The position numbers were made by a program, and so were the translations under genes. A model generated the notes under the pieces. The model was not told where the DNA came from. It saw only the letters and a list, made by a program, of their open reading frames with translations, and ran no database searches. Below, in pieces: positions 34,176 to 43,388 of a stretch of 64,000 nt of DNA (position 1 is the stretch's first letter; each line of letters starts with the position of its first letter). The DNA lies in assembly GCA_947176505.1 (NCBI GenBank), contig CAMWQW010000011.1:1-64000 (forward strand), in the 5' to 3' direction. This DNA comes from an uncultured Lachnospiraceae bacterium (GTDB lineage Bacteria > Bacillota > Clostridia > Lachnospirales > Lachnospiraceae).

Positions 34176-34535
34176 ATGGAATTTGGAGAATTACTCGCGA
34201 CGCTGCGCAAAGAGAGAGGTGTGCTACAGAAGGAAGTGGCTACTTACCTGAACGTGACTGTAGCAACTATCTCCAATTATGAAAAAGGCGTCCATCTACC
34301 TGACCTCGACACATTAATCCTTCTGGCAGACTTTTTTGATGTCTCTACGGATTATTTGTTACGTCGAACAAACTACAAATCGAGTATCAACGTATTGAAC
34401 AGACATCTCACACCCGACTATACCGTGTGCGACCTGTTGAATACCGTTATGGAATTGGATACGCGCAACACGCAGGCGCTGTTAGACTACGCGGAACTGT
34501 TGCTGCTGCGCAATAACATGAAACGCGTCAAATAG
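34176..34535 (+). CDS. XRE-family transcriptional regulator
   Basis: 119 residues. The N-terminal HTH_3 domain (about 1-62) has LRKERGVLQKEVATYLNVTV and ISNYEKGVHLPDLDTLILLA followed by DFFDVSTDYLL. The C-terminal half is a short helical dimerisation-like tail (DLLNTVMELDTRNTQALLDY). GGAG lies 6-7 nt before the ATG. Stand-alone. Target genes unknown; the divergent GH9 gene is one possibility. Confidence 0.88.
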   Translation: MEFGELLATLRKERGVLQKEVATYLNVTVATISNYEKGVHLPDLDTLILLADFFDVSTDYLLRRTNYKSSINVLNRHLTPDYTVCDLLNTVMELDTRNTQALLDYAELLLLRNNMKRVK

Positions 34536-34565
34536 GGGTCGTTGAATCTTCCTCTATGCACAGAT

Positions 34566-34603
34566 AAAGGGGCATCTAAACCTGCGCGGTTCGATACCCC
34601 TTT
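34566..34603. terminator. Bidirectional terminator between XRE and BlaR1-like genes
   Basis: AAAGGGG and CCCCTTT pair around a longer loop with internal GCGCGG complementarity. A/T-rich sides on both strands suit the convergent genes. Confidence 0.65.
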
Positions 34604-34640
34604 CAATCCATGTTCGTTTATGTATACAGCCGCAACGGGA

Positions 34641-36092
34641 CTACTCAGTCTCTTCTACTACTTTCTCCGTGACGATAACCGTCGCCTCAATATGTAGGTC
34701 CTCTGTCTCGCTCAGGTTACTGATATAGAAATAGTGTCGCGCACCTTCATCCACTGTATATTGAATAACAGATGTGCCTGTGAGGAACGCTCCATGCATG
34801 ATATTTTTCCCGTCCTTGAATCCCGCTTCAAACTCCAGATCGTCCGGAGTCGGCACTATCGTAGCCGTCATCTTATCCCCGGTTTTTACCTTGAAACCGG
34901 ACGTCATATAGGTCATCTGTGGAGGAATCGTCCAAGTGATACCGCGCGTCTCTCTGCCCGGTCCCACAGCCACTTCATCATCCATAATGACTACTTTGTC
35001 AGGATCCAAATCATAAGGCTTCTCCGATAAGGTCACTACTCCATTTACTCCGTTACTCGAAGCTGGTATAGGGCTCATGTCTTCCACATTCTCATACTCC
35101 CTAACGCTCGTATTCGCTGCCACTTCCTGATATGCCATCGCTACCCCACTGCCCGCCGCCAGCGATGAGGTACTACTACCGAGCAGGAAACATGCCGCCA
35201 CCACAAGCGCAACACCTTTCTTCATTCCACCATGCTCATGATAATCCAACATATACTTTACCCGCCTTTCGTAATTTGATTTGCCGTCCACTAATGCGAA
35301 CAGCCGATACCGCTCTCTTCTACCGTCCGTCAGAAGCATATTCAGAATCGTCTGTAAATACTCCTCACGCGTAAATGTTACTTTTCCCTTTTTACATGCC
35401 GCTATGTCACAGCATTTCTCACAGAGTAACTCCATCTCCAGCAGCAATATGTGCGCTGCCGGATTAAATACATGCAACAGAGCGACAACACATCCGATTG
35501 TTTTCAGATGCACATCATGATTCAAATAATGACACAGCTCATGGTAGAAGATGACTTTCGCTTCTTCCTCCGTGTAGCACAGCAATGGCAGCATCACCAC
35601 AAATCCGTGATGATAGGTAATACACGGCACATCGATGGAATCATTCCTACACAACGATACCTTGCCGCTTATACCAAGCTCCTCGCTGACATCCTCAAAC
35701 ACTTTGGAAATCGCTTCATCTTCCTCTGGAATATTCCCCTTGCATATCATCGTCCATCTGTGGCGGCGGTACAGCCTGTACGACAACAGCACGAGAAACA
35801 GCCCAATCCATATACACCCAAGCACCGTATTAAATCTCCGTATCGACGGCGTGGTGTAAAACAAATTGATTTCGCTCTCCAGTCCGACCATCTGAATCCG
35901 CTTGTCCAGATAAAATGCAAAATAAACAAACGGTATAACGAACGCACATAGAGTAGCATCCATCAGAAATCGCTGGAATCGAATATCCCTTCCGAGCGGC
36001 GTTCTCTTCAACAGTTCACCTATCAAAAAGAATATCGTTCCTGCGACATCAGCCAATAACAGTACAACAAATAAATTACTTATCCAGTCCAT
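34641..36092 (-). CDS. BlaR1/MecR1-type M56 membrane metallopeptidase without penicillin-binding domain
   Basis: 483 residues. N-terminal TM helices, then the cytoplasmic zinc protease motif HELCHYLNHDVH (HExxH), further TM helices including VALVVAACFLLGSSTSSLAA, and an extracytoplasmic C-terminal region of about 180 residues rich in beta strands. The serine penicillin-sensor motifs (SxxK, KTG) of true BlaR1 are not seen, so it senses something else. It overlaps the BlaI-type repressor gene by 17 bp, the usual operon order, and probably triggers cleavage of that repressor. Confidence 0.85.
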   Translation of the reverse strand: MDWISNLFVVLLLADVAGTIFFLIGELLKRTPLGRDIRFQRFLMDATLCAFVIPFVYFAFYLDKRIQMVGLESEINLFYTTPSIRRFNTVLGCIWIGLFLVLLSYRLYRRHRWTMICKGNIPEEDEAISKVFEDVSEELGISGKVSLCRNDSIDVPCITYHHGFVVMLPLLCYTEEEAKVIFYHELCHYLNHDVHLKTIGCVVALLHVFNPAAHILLLEMELLCEKCCDIAACKKGKVTFTREEYLQTILNMLLTDGRRERYRLFALVDGKSNYERRVKYMLDYHEHGGMKKGVALVVAACFLLGSSTSSLAAGSGVAMAYQEVAANTSVREYENVEDMSPIPASSNGVNGVVTLSEKPYDLDPDKVVIMDDEVAVGPGRETRGITWTIPPQMTYMTSGFKVKTGDKMTATIVPTPDDLEFEAGFKDGKNIMHGAFLTGTSVIQYTVDEGARHYFYISNLSETEDLHIEATVIVTEKVVEETE

Positions 36093-36456
36093 TGATCATC
36101 TTCTGTATCCTTTCAATCTCATCTTGTCGTAATGGTCTTTTCTGTGACAAAGCACAGAGAAATTCGTCAGCATTGTCGTGATTCCAGAAGTTCACGTAGT
36201 CATCTGTCAATTGACCTTTGTACTCCTCTAACGGGATTAAAATCTGATAAAAAAATACTCGACCTTGACGGTAATGTCTCAGATACCCTTTCCTCACCAA
36301 ACGCGCCAGAAAAGTAGATACCGTCTGCGGTTTCCAATCCTTATGGTATTTATCATTTACTCTCTGCATCACTTCCATAAGGCTGAGCTCTTCTTCTGCG
36401 TCCCAAACTGTTTTCATCACCAGCTGTTCACAATCTGTCAAATTTTCAAGTGTCAT
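36076..36456 (-). CDS. BlaI/MecI/CopY-family repressor
   Basis: 126 residues. Winged helix: NLTDCEQLVMKTVWDAEEEL, then KPQTVSTFLARLVRKGYLRH in the recognition region and YRQGRVFFYQ in the wing, followed by a helical dimerisation tail where BlaR1-type proteases cleave. AGGAGG precedes the ATG. It likely autorepresses through the inverted repeat in its own promoter. Confidence 0.92.
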   Translation of the reverse strand: MTLENLTDCEQLVMKTVWDAEEELSLMEVMQRVNDKYHKDWKPQTVSTFLARLVRKGYLRHYRQGRVFFYQILIPLEEYKGQLTDDYVNFWNHDNADEFLCALSQKRPLRQDEIERIQKMINGLDK

Positions 36457-36480
36457 ATTCTGCCTCCTGTACTCAACTAG

Positions 36481-36529
36481 CTACAATTAACATTGTAGTC
36501 ATAATATTAGAAATAGACTTATATTTCAA
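36481..36529 (-). promoter_or_regulatory. blaI-type promoter and operator
   Basis: Minus-strand TTGAAA (36524-36529), 17 bp, TATTAT (36501-36506). Immediately downstream, the perfect inverted repeat CTACAAT-TAAC-ATTGTAG (36481-36498) covers the start site and matches the TACA/TGTA BlaI/MecI operator type. Confidence 0.82.
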
Positions 36530-36649
36530 TACTATTTTATTATTCGTAGAATATCAAGCAAAATTTGACTAAAAAATACCCGAAAATAAACGTTCTGTGT
36601 AGTTGTAACGACATAATTCGACATATTAAGTGGAAAATAATAAAGCATA

Positions 36650-36700
36650 TTGCATATCTAACGTAAAACATGTAAAATGCTTTATTGCCACTGCAATAAA
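36650..36700 (+). promoter_or_regulatory. MATE-gene promoter with inverted repeat at the start site
   Basis: TTGCAT (36650-36655), 17 bp, TAAAAT (36673-36678), then the perfect repeat TTTATTGC-CACT-GCAATAAA (36681-36700) over the expected start. Its position suits an operator. A second small hairpin GCAGAT/ATCTGC (36793-36808) sits just before the SD. Confidence 0.55.
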
Positions 36701-36830
36701 TTCTATAGTAAATATATGTACGACATTAAGTCTTCATTCATATAGGAGTATAAATATATAGTACACAATATTTCGTTGTTTGTAAACACCTAGCAGATAA
36801 AAATCTGCAGAAAGAGAGGATTTTGTTTCA

Positions 36831-38240
36831 ATGCAGGCTAATATGAAAACAAACAAAGGGTTTCTGCACAAATTCATAGGAGATAGAGCTTTCTACAAAA
36901 TGGTTCTCGCTATTGCCGTTCCTATCATGGTTCAAAACGGTATTACTAACTTCGTGAGTCTGCTCGACAACATCATGATCGGTCGAATCGGCACGGAACC
37001 GATGTCCGGCGTCGCCATCGTCAACCAGCTAATCTTCGTATACAATCTATGCCTGTTTGGCGGCGTGTCAGGTGCCGGTATTTTTACGGCTCAGTACTTC
37101 GGTCAGAAAAATGATGAGGGCGTCAGACAGACCGTCCGCTTCAAACTATGGATTGTCGCAATTATTACCTTGTTCACCACGATTCTTTTTCTGACTACAG
37201 GCACAAGCCTCATCGAATTGTATCTGCAGGGGGAAGGAACCGCCGAGAGCATAGCCGCAACCCTTCATTATGGTCATCAGTATCTGTTGATTATGCTCAT
37301 CGGGCTGCCTCCTTTTATGATGGTACAAGTCTACTCGAGTACACTTCGTGAATGCGGTCAGACGATTCTGCCCATGAAAGCAGGCGTAGTTGCAGTATTC
37401 GTAAATTTGATTTTGAATTACATACTTATATATGGTAAATTCGGTGCCCCAGCATTGGGCGTACAAGGCGCAGCGCTTGCCACGATTATCTCGCGCTACA
37501 CAGAGGCTGCTATCGTGCTGGTTCACAGCCACAAGCACAAAGAACAGAATGCTTTTACGCAGGGTTTGTATTCCACATTGAAGGTTCCAGCCGCCCTTGC
37601 CAAGAAAATATTTATCAAAGGCACTCCACTACTTCTCAATGAGACCTTATGGGCTGCAGGCATGGCAATGCTGGCACAATGCTATTCTGTGCGCGGATTA
37701 AACGTCATTGCCGCGCAGAATATCTCCGGCACAATCAACAACGTATTTAATATTGTATTTATTGCACTGGGTGATTCCGTTGCAATTATCGTCGGTCAGC
37801 TCCTTGGCGCCGGTAAAATGGAAGAAGCCAGAGACACAGACAATAAGATGATTGCCTTCTCCGTTTTCTGTTGTACATGTGTCGCTGCCCTGATGTTTTT
37901 GCTGTCACCGTTATTTCCGCAACTATATAACACGGATGGCAGCGTGCGGCAGCTGGCGACATATTTCATCATGATTTCCGCCCTCTTCATGCCGCAGAAC
38001 GCATTCCTGCATGCCTCTTATTTTACTCTGCGCTCCGGAGGCAAGACGATTGTCACTTTTCTGTTTGACAGCGTGTTTATCTGGTGTGTCAGTGTGACAA
38101 TAGCTTTCACATTAAGCCGGTTTACATCGCTTCCCGTTATAGCCGTTTACACTCTCGTGCAAGCCGGAGACATTATCAAATGTGTGATTGGATTTGTGCT
38201 TGTCAAGAAGGGCGTATGGATGCAGAATATTGTGGCGTAA
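36831..38240 (+). CDS. MATE-family efflux transporter
   Basis: 469 residues with about 12 TM helices in two homologous halves. The N-terminal half has LAIAVPIMVQNGITNFVSLLDNIMIGRIG with GVAIVNQL, typical of the DinF/NorM-like MATE group. The C-terminal half repeats the pattern around GTPLLLNETLWAAGMAM. It probably exports cationic drugs or metabolites using Na+ or H+. GAGAGGA lies about 11 nt before the ATG. Divergent from the BlaI/BlaR1 pair, but with its own operator-like repeat. Confidence 0.9.
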   Translation: MQANMKTNKGFLHKFIGDRAFYKMVLAIAVPIMVQNGITNFVSLLDNIMIGRIGTEPMSGVAIVNQLIFVYNLCLFGGVSGAGIFTAQYFGQKNDEGVRQTVRFKLWIVAIITLFTTILFLTTGTSLIELYLQGEGTAESIAATLHYGHQYLLIMLIGLPPFMMVQVYSSTLRECGQTILPMKAGVVAVFVNLILNYILIYGKFGAPALGVQGAALATIISRYTEAAIVLVHSHKHKEQNAFTQGLYSTLKVPAALAKKIFIKGTPLLLNETLWAAGMAMLAQCYSVRGLNVIAAQNISGTINNVFNIVFIALGDSVAIIVGQLLGAGKMEEARDTDNKMIAFSVFCCTCVAALMFLLSPLFPQLYNTDGSVRQLATYFIMISALFMPQNAFLHASYFTLRSGGKTIVTFLFDSVFIWCVSVTIAFTLSRFTSLPVIAVYTLVQAGDIIKCVIGFVLVKKGVWMQNIVA

Positions 38241-38349
38241 GAAATCGTATTGGACAGCATGTTGATTCGATTAATGATTTCGATGTACCACTTTATAAAC
38301 TCATAAAAAATGTTGAAATAATAAAATGGTCATAGTATTATATGAACAT

Positions 38350-38378
38350 AAAAAATGGCGCAGTTAAAACTGCGCCAT
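38350..38378 (-). terminator. Terminator overlapping the rpe stop codon
   Basis: ATGGCGCAGTTTTAACTGCG begins the hairpin: arms TGGCGCAGT and ACTGCGCCA enclose the TAA stop (38364-38366), followed by a T-run. It ends the whole pentose operon. Confidence 0.85.
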
Positions 38379-39032
38379 AAGATTTTTGACATTTTCCGTA
38401 ATATTTCCCTTGAAGACCGCCGAACCGGCTACAATTACATTGGCGCCGGCATCTAGGACTACCTCCACGTTGTCCTGTGTGATACCGCCATCCACCTGTA
38501 TATCCAAGCTCGTTCCCAACTCGTCCGCCATCTGTCTCACCTGTCTGATGCGTTCCGTGGACTCCGGTATATATTTCTGCCCGCCAAATCCCGGCTCTAC
38601 CGTCATCACGAGCAGCATATCCAGCTTCGTGAGATATTTCTTAACCACTTCCACCGATGTCTGCGGCTTAATCGACATGCCTGCCTTACAGCCAAGACTA
38701 TGTATCTGATCAATCAGTTCATCGGCATCCTCTGCCGCTTCCAGATGAAACGTAATACTGTCGGCGCCAAGCTGTGCAAATTCTTTCACATAGCGTTCGG
38801 GACCTACAATCATCAAATGTACATCAAATATAATATTGGTAATCCTGCGGATTGACTCCACAACCGGCATTCCGAAGGAAATTGACGGCACGAATACTCC
38901 GTCCATCACATCAATATGCAGATACTCCGCCCCCGCCTTCGCTGCTTCCTTAATCTGCTCTCCCAAAATGGAGAAATCAGCAGCTAATATGGAGGGCGAT
39001 AGAATATTCTTTCTTTTCACCGTCTCAGACAT
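38364..39032 (-). CDS. rpe: Ribulose-phosphate 3-epimerase
   Basis: 222 residues from ATG 39032; ATG 39044 is four codons upstream but only one base from the AAAGG. TIM-barrel signatures: LSPSILAADF at the start, YLHIDVMDGVFVPSISFG, MTVEPGFGGQKYI and QVDGGITQDNV. It interconverts ribulose-5-P and xylulose-5-P. Last gene of the arabinose/pentose set, downstream of split transketolase, it links araD's product to the rest of the pentose phosphate pathway. Confidence 0.95.
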   Translation of the reverse strand: MSETVKRKNILSPSILAADFSILGEQIKEAAKAGAEYLHIDVMDGVFVPSISFGMPVVESIRRITNIIFDVHLMIVGPERYVKEFAQLGADSITFHLEAAEDADELIDQIHSLGCKAGMSIKPQTSVEVVKKYLTKLDMLLVMTVEPGFGGQKYIPESTERIRQVRQMADELGTSLDIQVDGGITQDNVEVVLDAGANVIVAGSAVFKGNITENVKNLMAQF

Positions 39033-39066
39033 ATATACGACCATGCCTTTCTAAATTATCAATATA

Positions 39067-39100
39067 ATGTCCGCCTCGCAAATTTTGCAAGGCAGGACAT
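39067..39100 (-). other. Intercistronic stem-loop between tktC and rpe
   Basis: Arms ATGTCC-GCCT and AGGC-GGACAT (near-perfect) surround a GCAAATTTTGC inner stem. No T-run on the minus strand, so more likely a stability or processing element than a terminator. Confidence 0.55.
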
Positions 39101-39109
39101 CAATACATT

Positions 39110-40051
39110 TTATTTTACAAATGCTTTCACGGAAGCATAGATTCCCTTGCCATCCAGACCGTATTTCTCAACCAGCTCATTCGCAGAACCGGATTCACCG
39201 AAGACATCCTGCATTCCGATCTTGAGAACAGGTGTCGGGCATTTCTGGGATAAACAATCGCATACCGCGCTGCCAAGTCCGCCGATTACGGAATGCTCTT
39301 CCGCTGTTACGACTTTACCCGTTTTCTTAGCCGACGCAAGTACCAGTTCCTCATCTAAAGGCTTGATGGTGTGGATATTGATTACTTCCGCGTTTATTCC
39401 GTCAGCCGCCAGCATATCAGCCGCCTCCAATGCGGATGCAACTGTAATGCCGCTTGCGATAATTGTCACATCAGTACCCTCACGGAGCAGTACTCCCTTA
39501 CCAATCTCAAACTTGTAATCGGCTGTATCGTTGATTACCGGAACGGCTGCACGACCGAAACGAAGGTAAACCGGTCCTTCAAACTCAATCGCCGCTCTCA
39601 CTGCCGCTTTAGCTTCTACGTCATCGGAAGGAACAATAACTGTCATACCCGGAATCGTTCTCATAAGAGCCACATCTTCATTACACTGATGGGTCGCGCC
39701 GTCTTCTCCTACCGTAATACCGGCATGTGTTGCGCCAATCTTTACATTAAGATGCGGATAACCGATAGAATTACGAACCTGTTCAAAGTTACGTCCAGCC
39801 GCAAACATAGCGAAAGAACTGATAAAAGGCACTTTACCACAGGTAGCAAGTCCTGCCGCAATACCTGTCATATTACATTCTGCAATACCGCAGTCGATAT
39901 GACGATCCGGATACGCCTTCTGGAACACTCCGGTCTTAGTTGCACCTGCGAGGTCGGCATCCAGAACGACCAGATTCGGGAAATCAGCACCACATTCAGC
40001 AAGTGCATTACCATAACTTTCACGTGTAGCAATCTTCTTAACATCCGCCAT
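39110..40051 (-). CDS. Transketolase, C-terminal subunit
   Basis: 313 residues covering the pyrimidine-binding and C-terminal domains. ATHAGITVGEDGATHQCNED, the conserved catalytic Glu in CGIAECNMTGIAAGLA, and a final domain with KTGKVVTAEEHSVIGGLG are visible. Split transketolases are common in Clostridia. ATG overlaps the TAA of the N-terminal subunit by one base (TAATG), so translation is coupled and the subunits are made 1:1. Confidence 0.93.
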   Translation of the reverse strand: MADVKKIATRESYGNALAECGADFPNLVVLDADLAGATKTGVFQKAYPDRHIDCGIAECNMTGIAAGLATCGKVPFISSFAMFAAGRNFEQVRNSIGYPHLNVKIGATHAGITVGEDGATHQCNEDVALMRTIPGMTVIVPSDDVEAKAAVRAAIEFEGPVYLRFGRAAVPVINDTADYKFEIGKGVLLREGTDVTIIASGITVASALEAADMLAADGINAEVINIHTIKPLDEELVLASAKKTGKVVTAEEHSVIGGLGSAVCDCLSQKCPTPVLKIGMQDVFGESGSANELVEKYGLDGKGIYASVKAFVK

Positions 40052-40890
40052 TAGTTTGCACCTCCTAATTCTGCACCAATCTTCTCAAGATCAGCCATCG
40101 CCGTCTTATACTCTTCATCATTAGGCGCCTTGCCGTGCCATCCGGCATTATTCTCCATAAAGGATACGCCTTTACCTTTCACAGTCTTACAGATAATCGC
40201 GGTAGGCATTCCCTTGGTGGCTCTTGCCTCCTTGAATGCAGCGTCAATCTGATCAAAGTCATTGCCGTCAATGTTAATCACATGGAAATTGAACGCTTCA
40301 AATTTCTTGTCAATGGGATAAGGTGAACATACATCGTCAATCTTACCGTCAATCTGCAGTCCGTTGTTGTCCACGATGACTACCAGATTGTCCAGCTTGC
40401 GATGTCCTGCAAACATGGAAGCTTCCCATACCTGACCTTCCTGAATCTCACCGTCTCCGAGTAATGTATATGTCCTATAGTCTTTGCCGTCCATCTTCGC
40501 TGCCAGTGCCATACCTACCGCCGCAGAGATACCCTGTCCCAAGGAACCGGAAGACATGTCCACACCGGGGGTTTCCTGCATACAAGGATGTCCCTGAAGA
40601 TAGGAACCGAGATGACGCAATGTCGGAAGATCCTCTACCGGAAAATATCCTCTGTTAGCAAGTACGGAATATAATCCCGGAGCCGTATGTCCTTTAGATA
40701 ATACGAAACGATCCCTATCCGCTTTCTTAGGGTCCTTCGGATCAATGTTCATCTCCTCGAAATAGAGATAAGTATAGATGTCTGCTGCGGACAATGAACC
40801 GCCCGGATGTCCCGCTTTAGCGCCATGCACAGCGGTTACAATCCCTTTACGAACTTCATTAGCTGTTTTTTGTAACTCTAATTTGTTCAT
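40051..40890 (-). CDS. Transketolase, N-terminal (TPP-binding) subunit
   Basis: 279 residues from ATG 40890 (GGAGG 6 nt upstream). Thiamine-pyrophosphate site GDGEIQEGQVWEASMFAG with NNGLQIDG is present, plus GHTAPGLYSVLANRGYF and SLGQGISAAVGMALA. Together with the next gene it transfers two-carbon units from xylulose-5-P, so arabinose carbon can reach glycolysis. It begins about 130 bp after araD in a gap with no clear terminator. Confidence 0.93.
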   Translation of the reverse strand: MNKLELQKTANEVRKGIVTAVHGAKAGHPGGSLSAADIYTYLYFEEMNIDPKDPKKADRDRFVLSKGHTAPGLYSVLANRGYFPVEDLPTLRHLGSYLQGHPCMQETPGVDMSSGSLGQGISAAVGMALAAKMDGKDYRTYTLLGDGEIQEGQVWEASMFAGHRKLDNLVVIVDNNGLQIDGKIDDVCSPYPIDKKFEAFNFHVINIDGNDFDQIDAAFKEARATKGMPTAIICKTVKGKGVSFMENNAGWHGKAPNDEEYKTAMADLEKIGAELGGAN

Positions 40891-41023
40891 CACTAACCTC
40901 CGTCTATTATTTTTATATTATTATATTTATGCCTCACCTTTCAATTCTGAAAGGTATCAGCACTTACGCTCTCATCATAGCATGATTCTTGCGAATCCTC
41001 TAGACGAATATTGCTGATTTACA

Positions 41024-41722
41024 TTATTTGCCTTGACCGTAATACGCATTCGCGCCATGTTTTCTGTAGTAATGCTTATCCTGCAATTCCTGAGGCGCCG
41101 GCTGAATCCGCGCATTGATCGTCTCAGCCCGGTAAGCCATCTTCGCAACTTCCTCCAAGACAACTGCATTATGTACTGCCTCATGAGCATCCTTACCCCA
41201 TGCAAAAGGACCATGATTCTTGCAAAGCACAGCCGGAACAGCCGTAGGATCTTTCTCCATTCTCTTGAATTCTCCCACAATCAAAAGTCCCGTATTTTTC
41301 TCGTATGCATCTGCTATCTCATCCGCATTCAGGCACCTTAAGCACGGAATCTCACCGTAGAAATAATCTGCATGAGTGGTACCATAGCAGGGAATACTCC
41401 TGCCTGCCTGTGCCCAGCTTGTCGCATAAGAGGAATGCGTATGTACCACGCCGCCGATTTCCGGATATGCCTTGTACAGCTCCACATGCGTAGCCGTGTC
41501 GGAAGACGGATTATATTTTCCCTCTACCTTATTTCCTTCCAAATCAACCAGTACCATATCATCAGGCGTCAGTTTATCATAGTCTACGCCGCTCGGTTTA
41601 ATTGCAAAGATTCCGCTCTCCGCATCAATCTCGCTGACGTTTCCCCATGTAAAAGTAACTAATCCGTACTTAGGGAGAAGCATATTCGCCTCATAAACAC
41701 GTTTCTTTAATTCTTCTAACAT
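41024..41722 (-). CDS. araD: L-ribulose-5-phosphate 4-epimerase
   Basis: 232 residues. Class II aldolase fold: [20 protein letters not shown], zinc motif [16 protein letters not shown], and [20 protein letters not shown] (third His). It converts L-ribulose-5-P to D-xylulose-5-P in L-arabinose use. AAAGGTGC precedes the ATG, 23 bp after the kinase gene. A late C-terminal HGANAYYGQ tail is typical. Confidence 0.95.
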   Translation of the reverse strand: MLEELKKRVYEANMLLPKYGLVTFTWGNVSEIDAESGIFAIKPSGVDYDKLTPDDMVLVDLEGNKVEGKYNPSSDTATHVELYKAYPEIGGVVHTHSSYATSWAQAGRSIPCYGTTHADYFYGEIPCLRCLNADEIADAYEKNTGLLIVGEFKRMEKDPTAVPAVLCKNHGPFAWGKDAHEAVHNAVVLEEVAKMAYRAETINARIQPAPQELQDKHYYRKHGANAYYGQGK

Positions 41723-41745
41723 ATTCTCAGCACCTTTCTAAATTT

Positions 41746-43338
41746 TCATCTCATATTTTCTACGGCTGCTCTCTCAATTGCAAGCCCTGCGCCGTACAAT
41801 TTCATGAAGTCATTGAAGCCTTGTACGTCTGATGCCTTCGGCTCCATCTTCTCGCCCTTCTGACCGGCAAATACTTTGTTATTCAGGAAGTCCGCAAGAC
41901 TCTCATCCGTGTCCTTATTAATCATGTAAGAAGCCAGAAGCGCAATACCCCATGCGCCGCCTTCACCTGCCGTCTCCATAACGCTTACCGGTGCGTCAAT
42001 TGCCGCCGCCAGAATACTTTGACCAACACCTTTCGTCTTAAACAGACCACCGTGTCCGAGAATCTCATCTACCTGTACGCCCTCTTCTTTTAACAGAATA
42101 TCCAAACCGGTTTTTAATGCCCCGAGGGAAGTAAATAAATGCACTCTCATGAAGTTCGCCAGATTGAATTTTGCATCCGGTGTGCGGGCAAACAGAGGAC
42201 GTCCCTCGTTAAATCCTGTCACATGTTCGCCGGAGAAGTAATTGTATGCCAACAGACCGCCGCAGTCATCGTCACCCTCTAACGCTTTGCGGTAGAGATT
42301 GCCGTACAATTCATTCATGTCTACTTTCATGCCCATCAGCTCTGAGTATTCTTTGAAAAGGTTCACCCATGCATTCAAGTCAGAAGTACAGTTATTGCAG
42401 TGTACCATAGCTACCAAGCTGCCATCCGGCGTCGTTACCAGATCGATAGCATCGTATACTTTAGACAACTCTTTCTCCAGTACAATCATACCGAATACGC
42501 TCGTTCCGGCAGACACATTACCCGTACGCTTCGCAACACTGTTGGTCGCTGCCATACCGGTTCCCGCATCGCCTTCCGGCGGGCAGAAAGGTACGCCAGC
42601 CTGCAATGTGCCCGTAGGGTCTAACAGTTTAGCGCCTTCTTCCGTCAAAGAGCCCGCCTGCTGTCCAGCCGTATATACTGCCGGAAGCACGTCGCGCAGT
42701 TTCCATGCAAAACCTTTGTCTACTACAGCATTATCAAACTGTTCGAGCATTTTCTCATTAAATTGTCCTGTGGATATGTCAATCGGGAACATACCCGAAG
42801 CCTCTCCTACACCGACGATCTTTTCTCCTGTCAGTTTCCACTGAATGTAACCGGCTAACGTAATGACAAATTTCAGATCTGCCACATGTTCCTCGCCATT
42901 CAAAACTGCCTGATAGAGATGCGCTATCGTCCATCTCTGAGGAATATGGTAGTTAAATAACTCCGTCAGCTTATTAGAAGCCTCTTCGGTAATTGTATTT
43001 CTCCATGTGCGGAAAGGCACCATTAACTCGTCCTTTTCGTTAAAAGCCATATAACCGTGCATCATTGCGCTGAATCCGATTGCACCGATTTTTACCAGTT
43101 TCTCACCGTACTGCGCCTGAACATCCTCTGTCAGTTTCTGGTAACAGTCCTGCAGTCCTGTCCAGATATCCTCCAGACTGTATGTCCAGATACCGTTCTC
43201 CAGTCTGTTCTCCCAGTCATGCGCTCCCGATGCAATCGGTTGATTCGTCTCATCCACCAGAACCGCCTTGATTCTCGTTGAGCCAAACTCAATGCCCAAC
43301 ACCGCTTTACCGCTTGCAATACATTCTTTTGCTCCCAT
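41746..43338 (-). CDS. FGGY-family kinase, probable L-ribulokinase
   Basis: 530 residues. ATPase-fold phosphate 1 motif [17 protein letters not shown] at the N-terminus, [15 protein letters not shown], and the C-terminal FGGY region around [14 protein letters not shown] with [15 protein letters not shown]. It lies between araA and araD in the correct order for L-ribulose phosphorylation, so ribulokinase is the best guess. By sequence alone it could also be called xylulokinase-like. GAGGAGG lies 6 nt before the ATG. Confidence 0.85.
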   Translation of the reverse strand: MGAKECIASGKAVLGIEFGSTRIKAVLVDETNQPIASGAHDWENRLENGIWTYSLEDIWTGLQDCYQKLTEDVQAQYGEKLVKIGAIGFSAMMHGYMAFNEKDELMVPFRTWRNTITEEASNKLTELFNYHIPQRWTIAHLYQAVLNGEEHVADLKFVITLAGYIQWKLTGEKIVGVGEASGMFPIDISTGQFNEKMLEQFDNAVVDKGFAWKLRDVLPAVYTAGQQAGSLTEEGAKLLDPTGTLQAGVPFCPPEGDAGTGMAATNSVAKRTGNVSAGTSVFGMIVLEKELSKVYDAIDLVTTPDGSLVAMVHCNNCTSDLNAWVNLFKEYSELMGMKVDMNELYGNLYRKALEGDDDCGGLLAYNYFSGEHVTGFNEGRPLFARTPDAKFNLANFMRVHLFTSLGALKTGLDILLKEEGVQVDEILGHGGLFKTKGVGQSILAAAIDAPVSVMETAGEGGAWGIALLASYMINKDTDESLADFLNNKVFAGQKGEKMEPKASDVQGFNDFMKLYGAGLAIERAAVENMR

Positions 43339-43388
43339 CTTATACCTCCTCTATTTTAAATTGATTCTTCGTTCCAGAAAAATTACTT

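Noticed and set aside
39371-40054. 227-codon plus-strand frame opposite the transketolase C-terminal subunit
   Set aside because: No SD or recognisable motif and fully antisense to a conserved gene.
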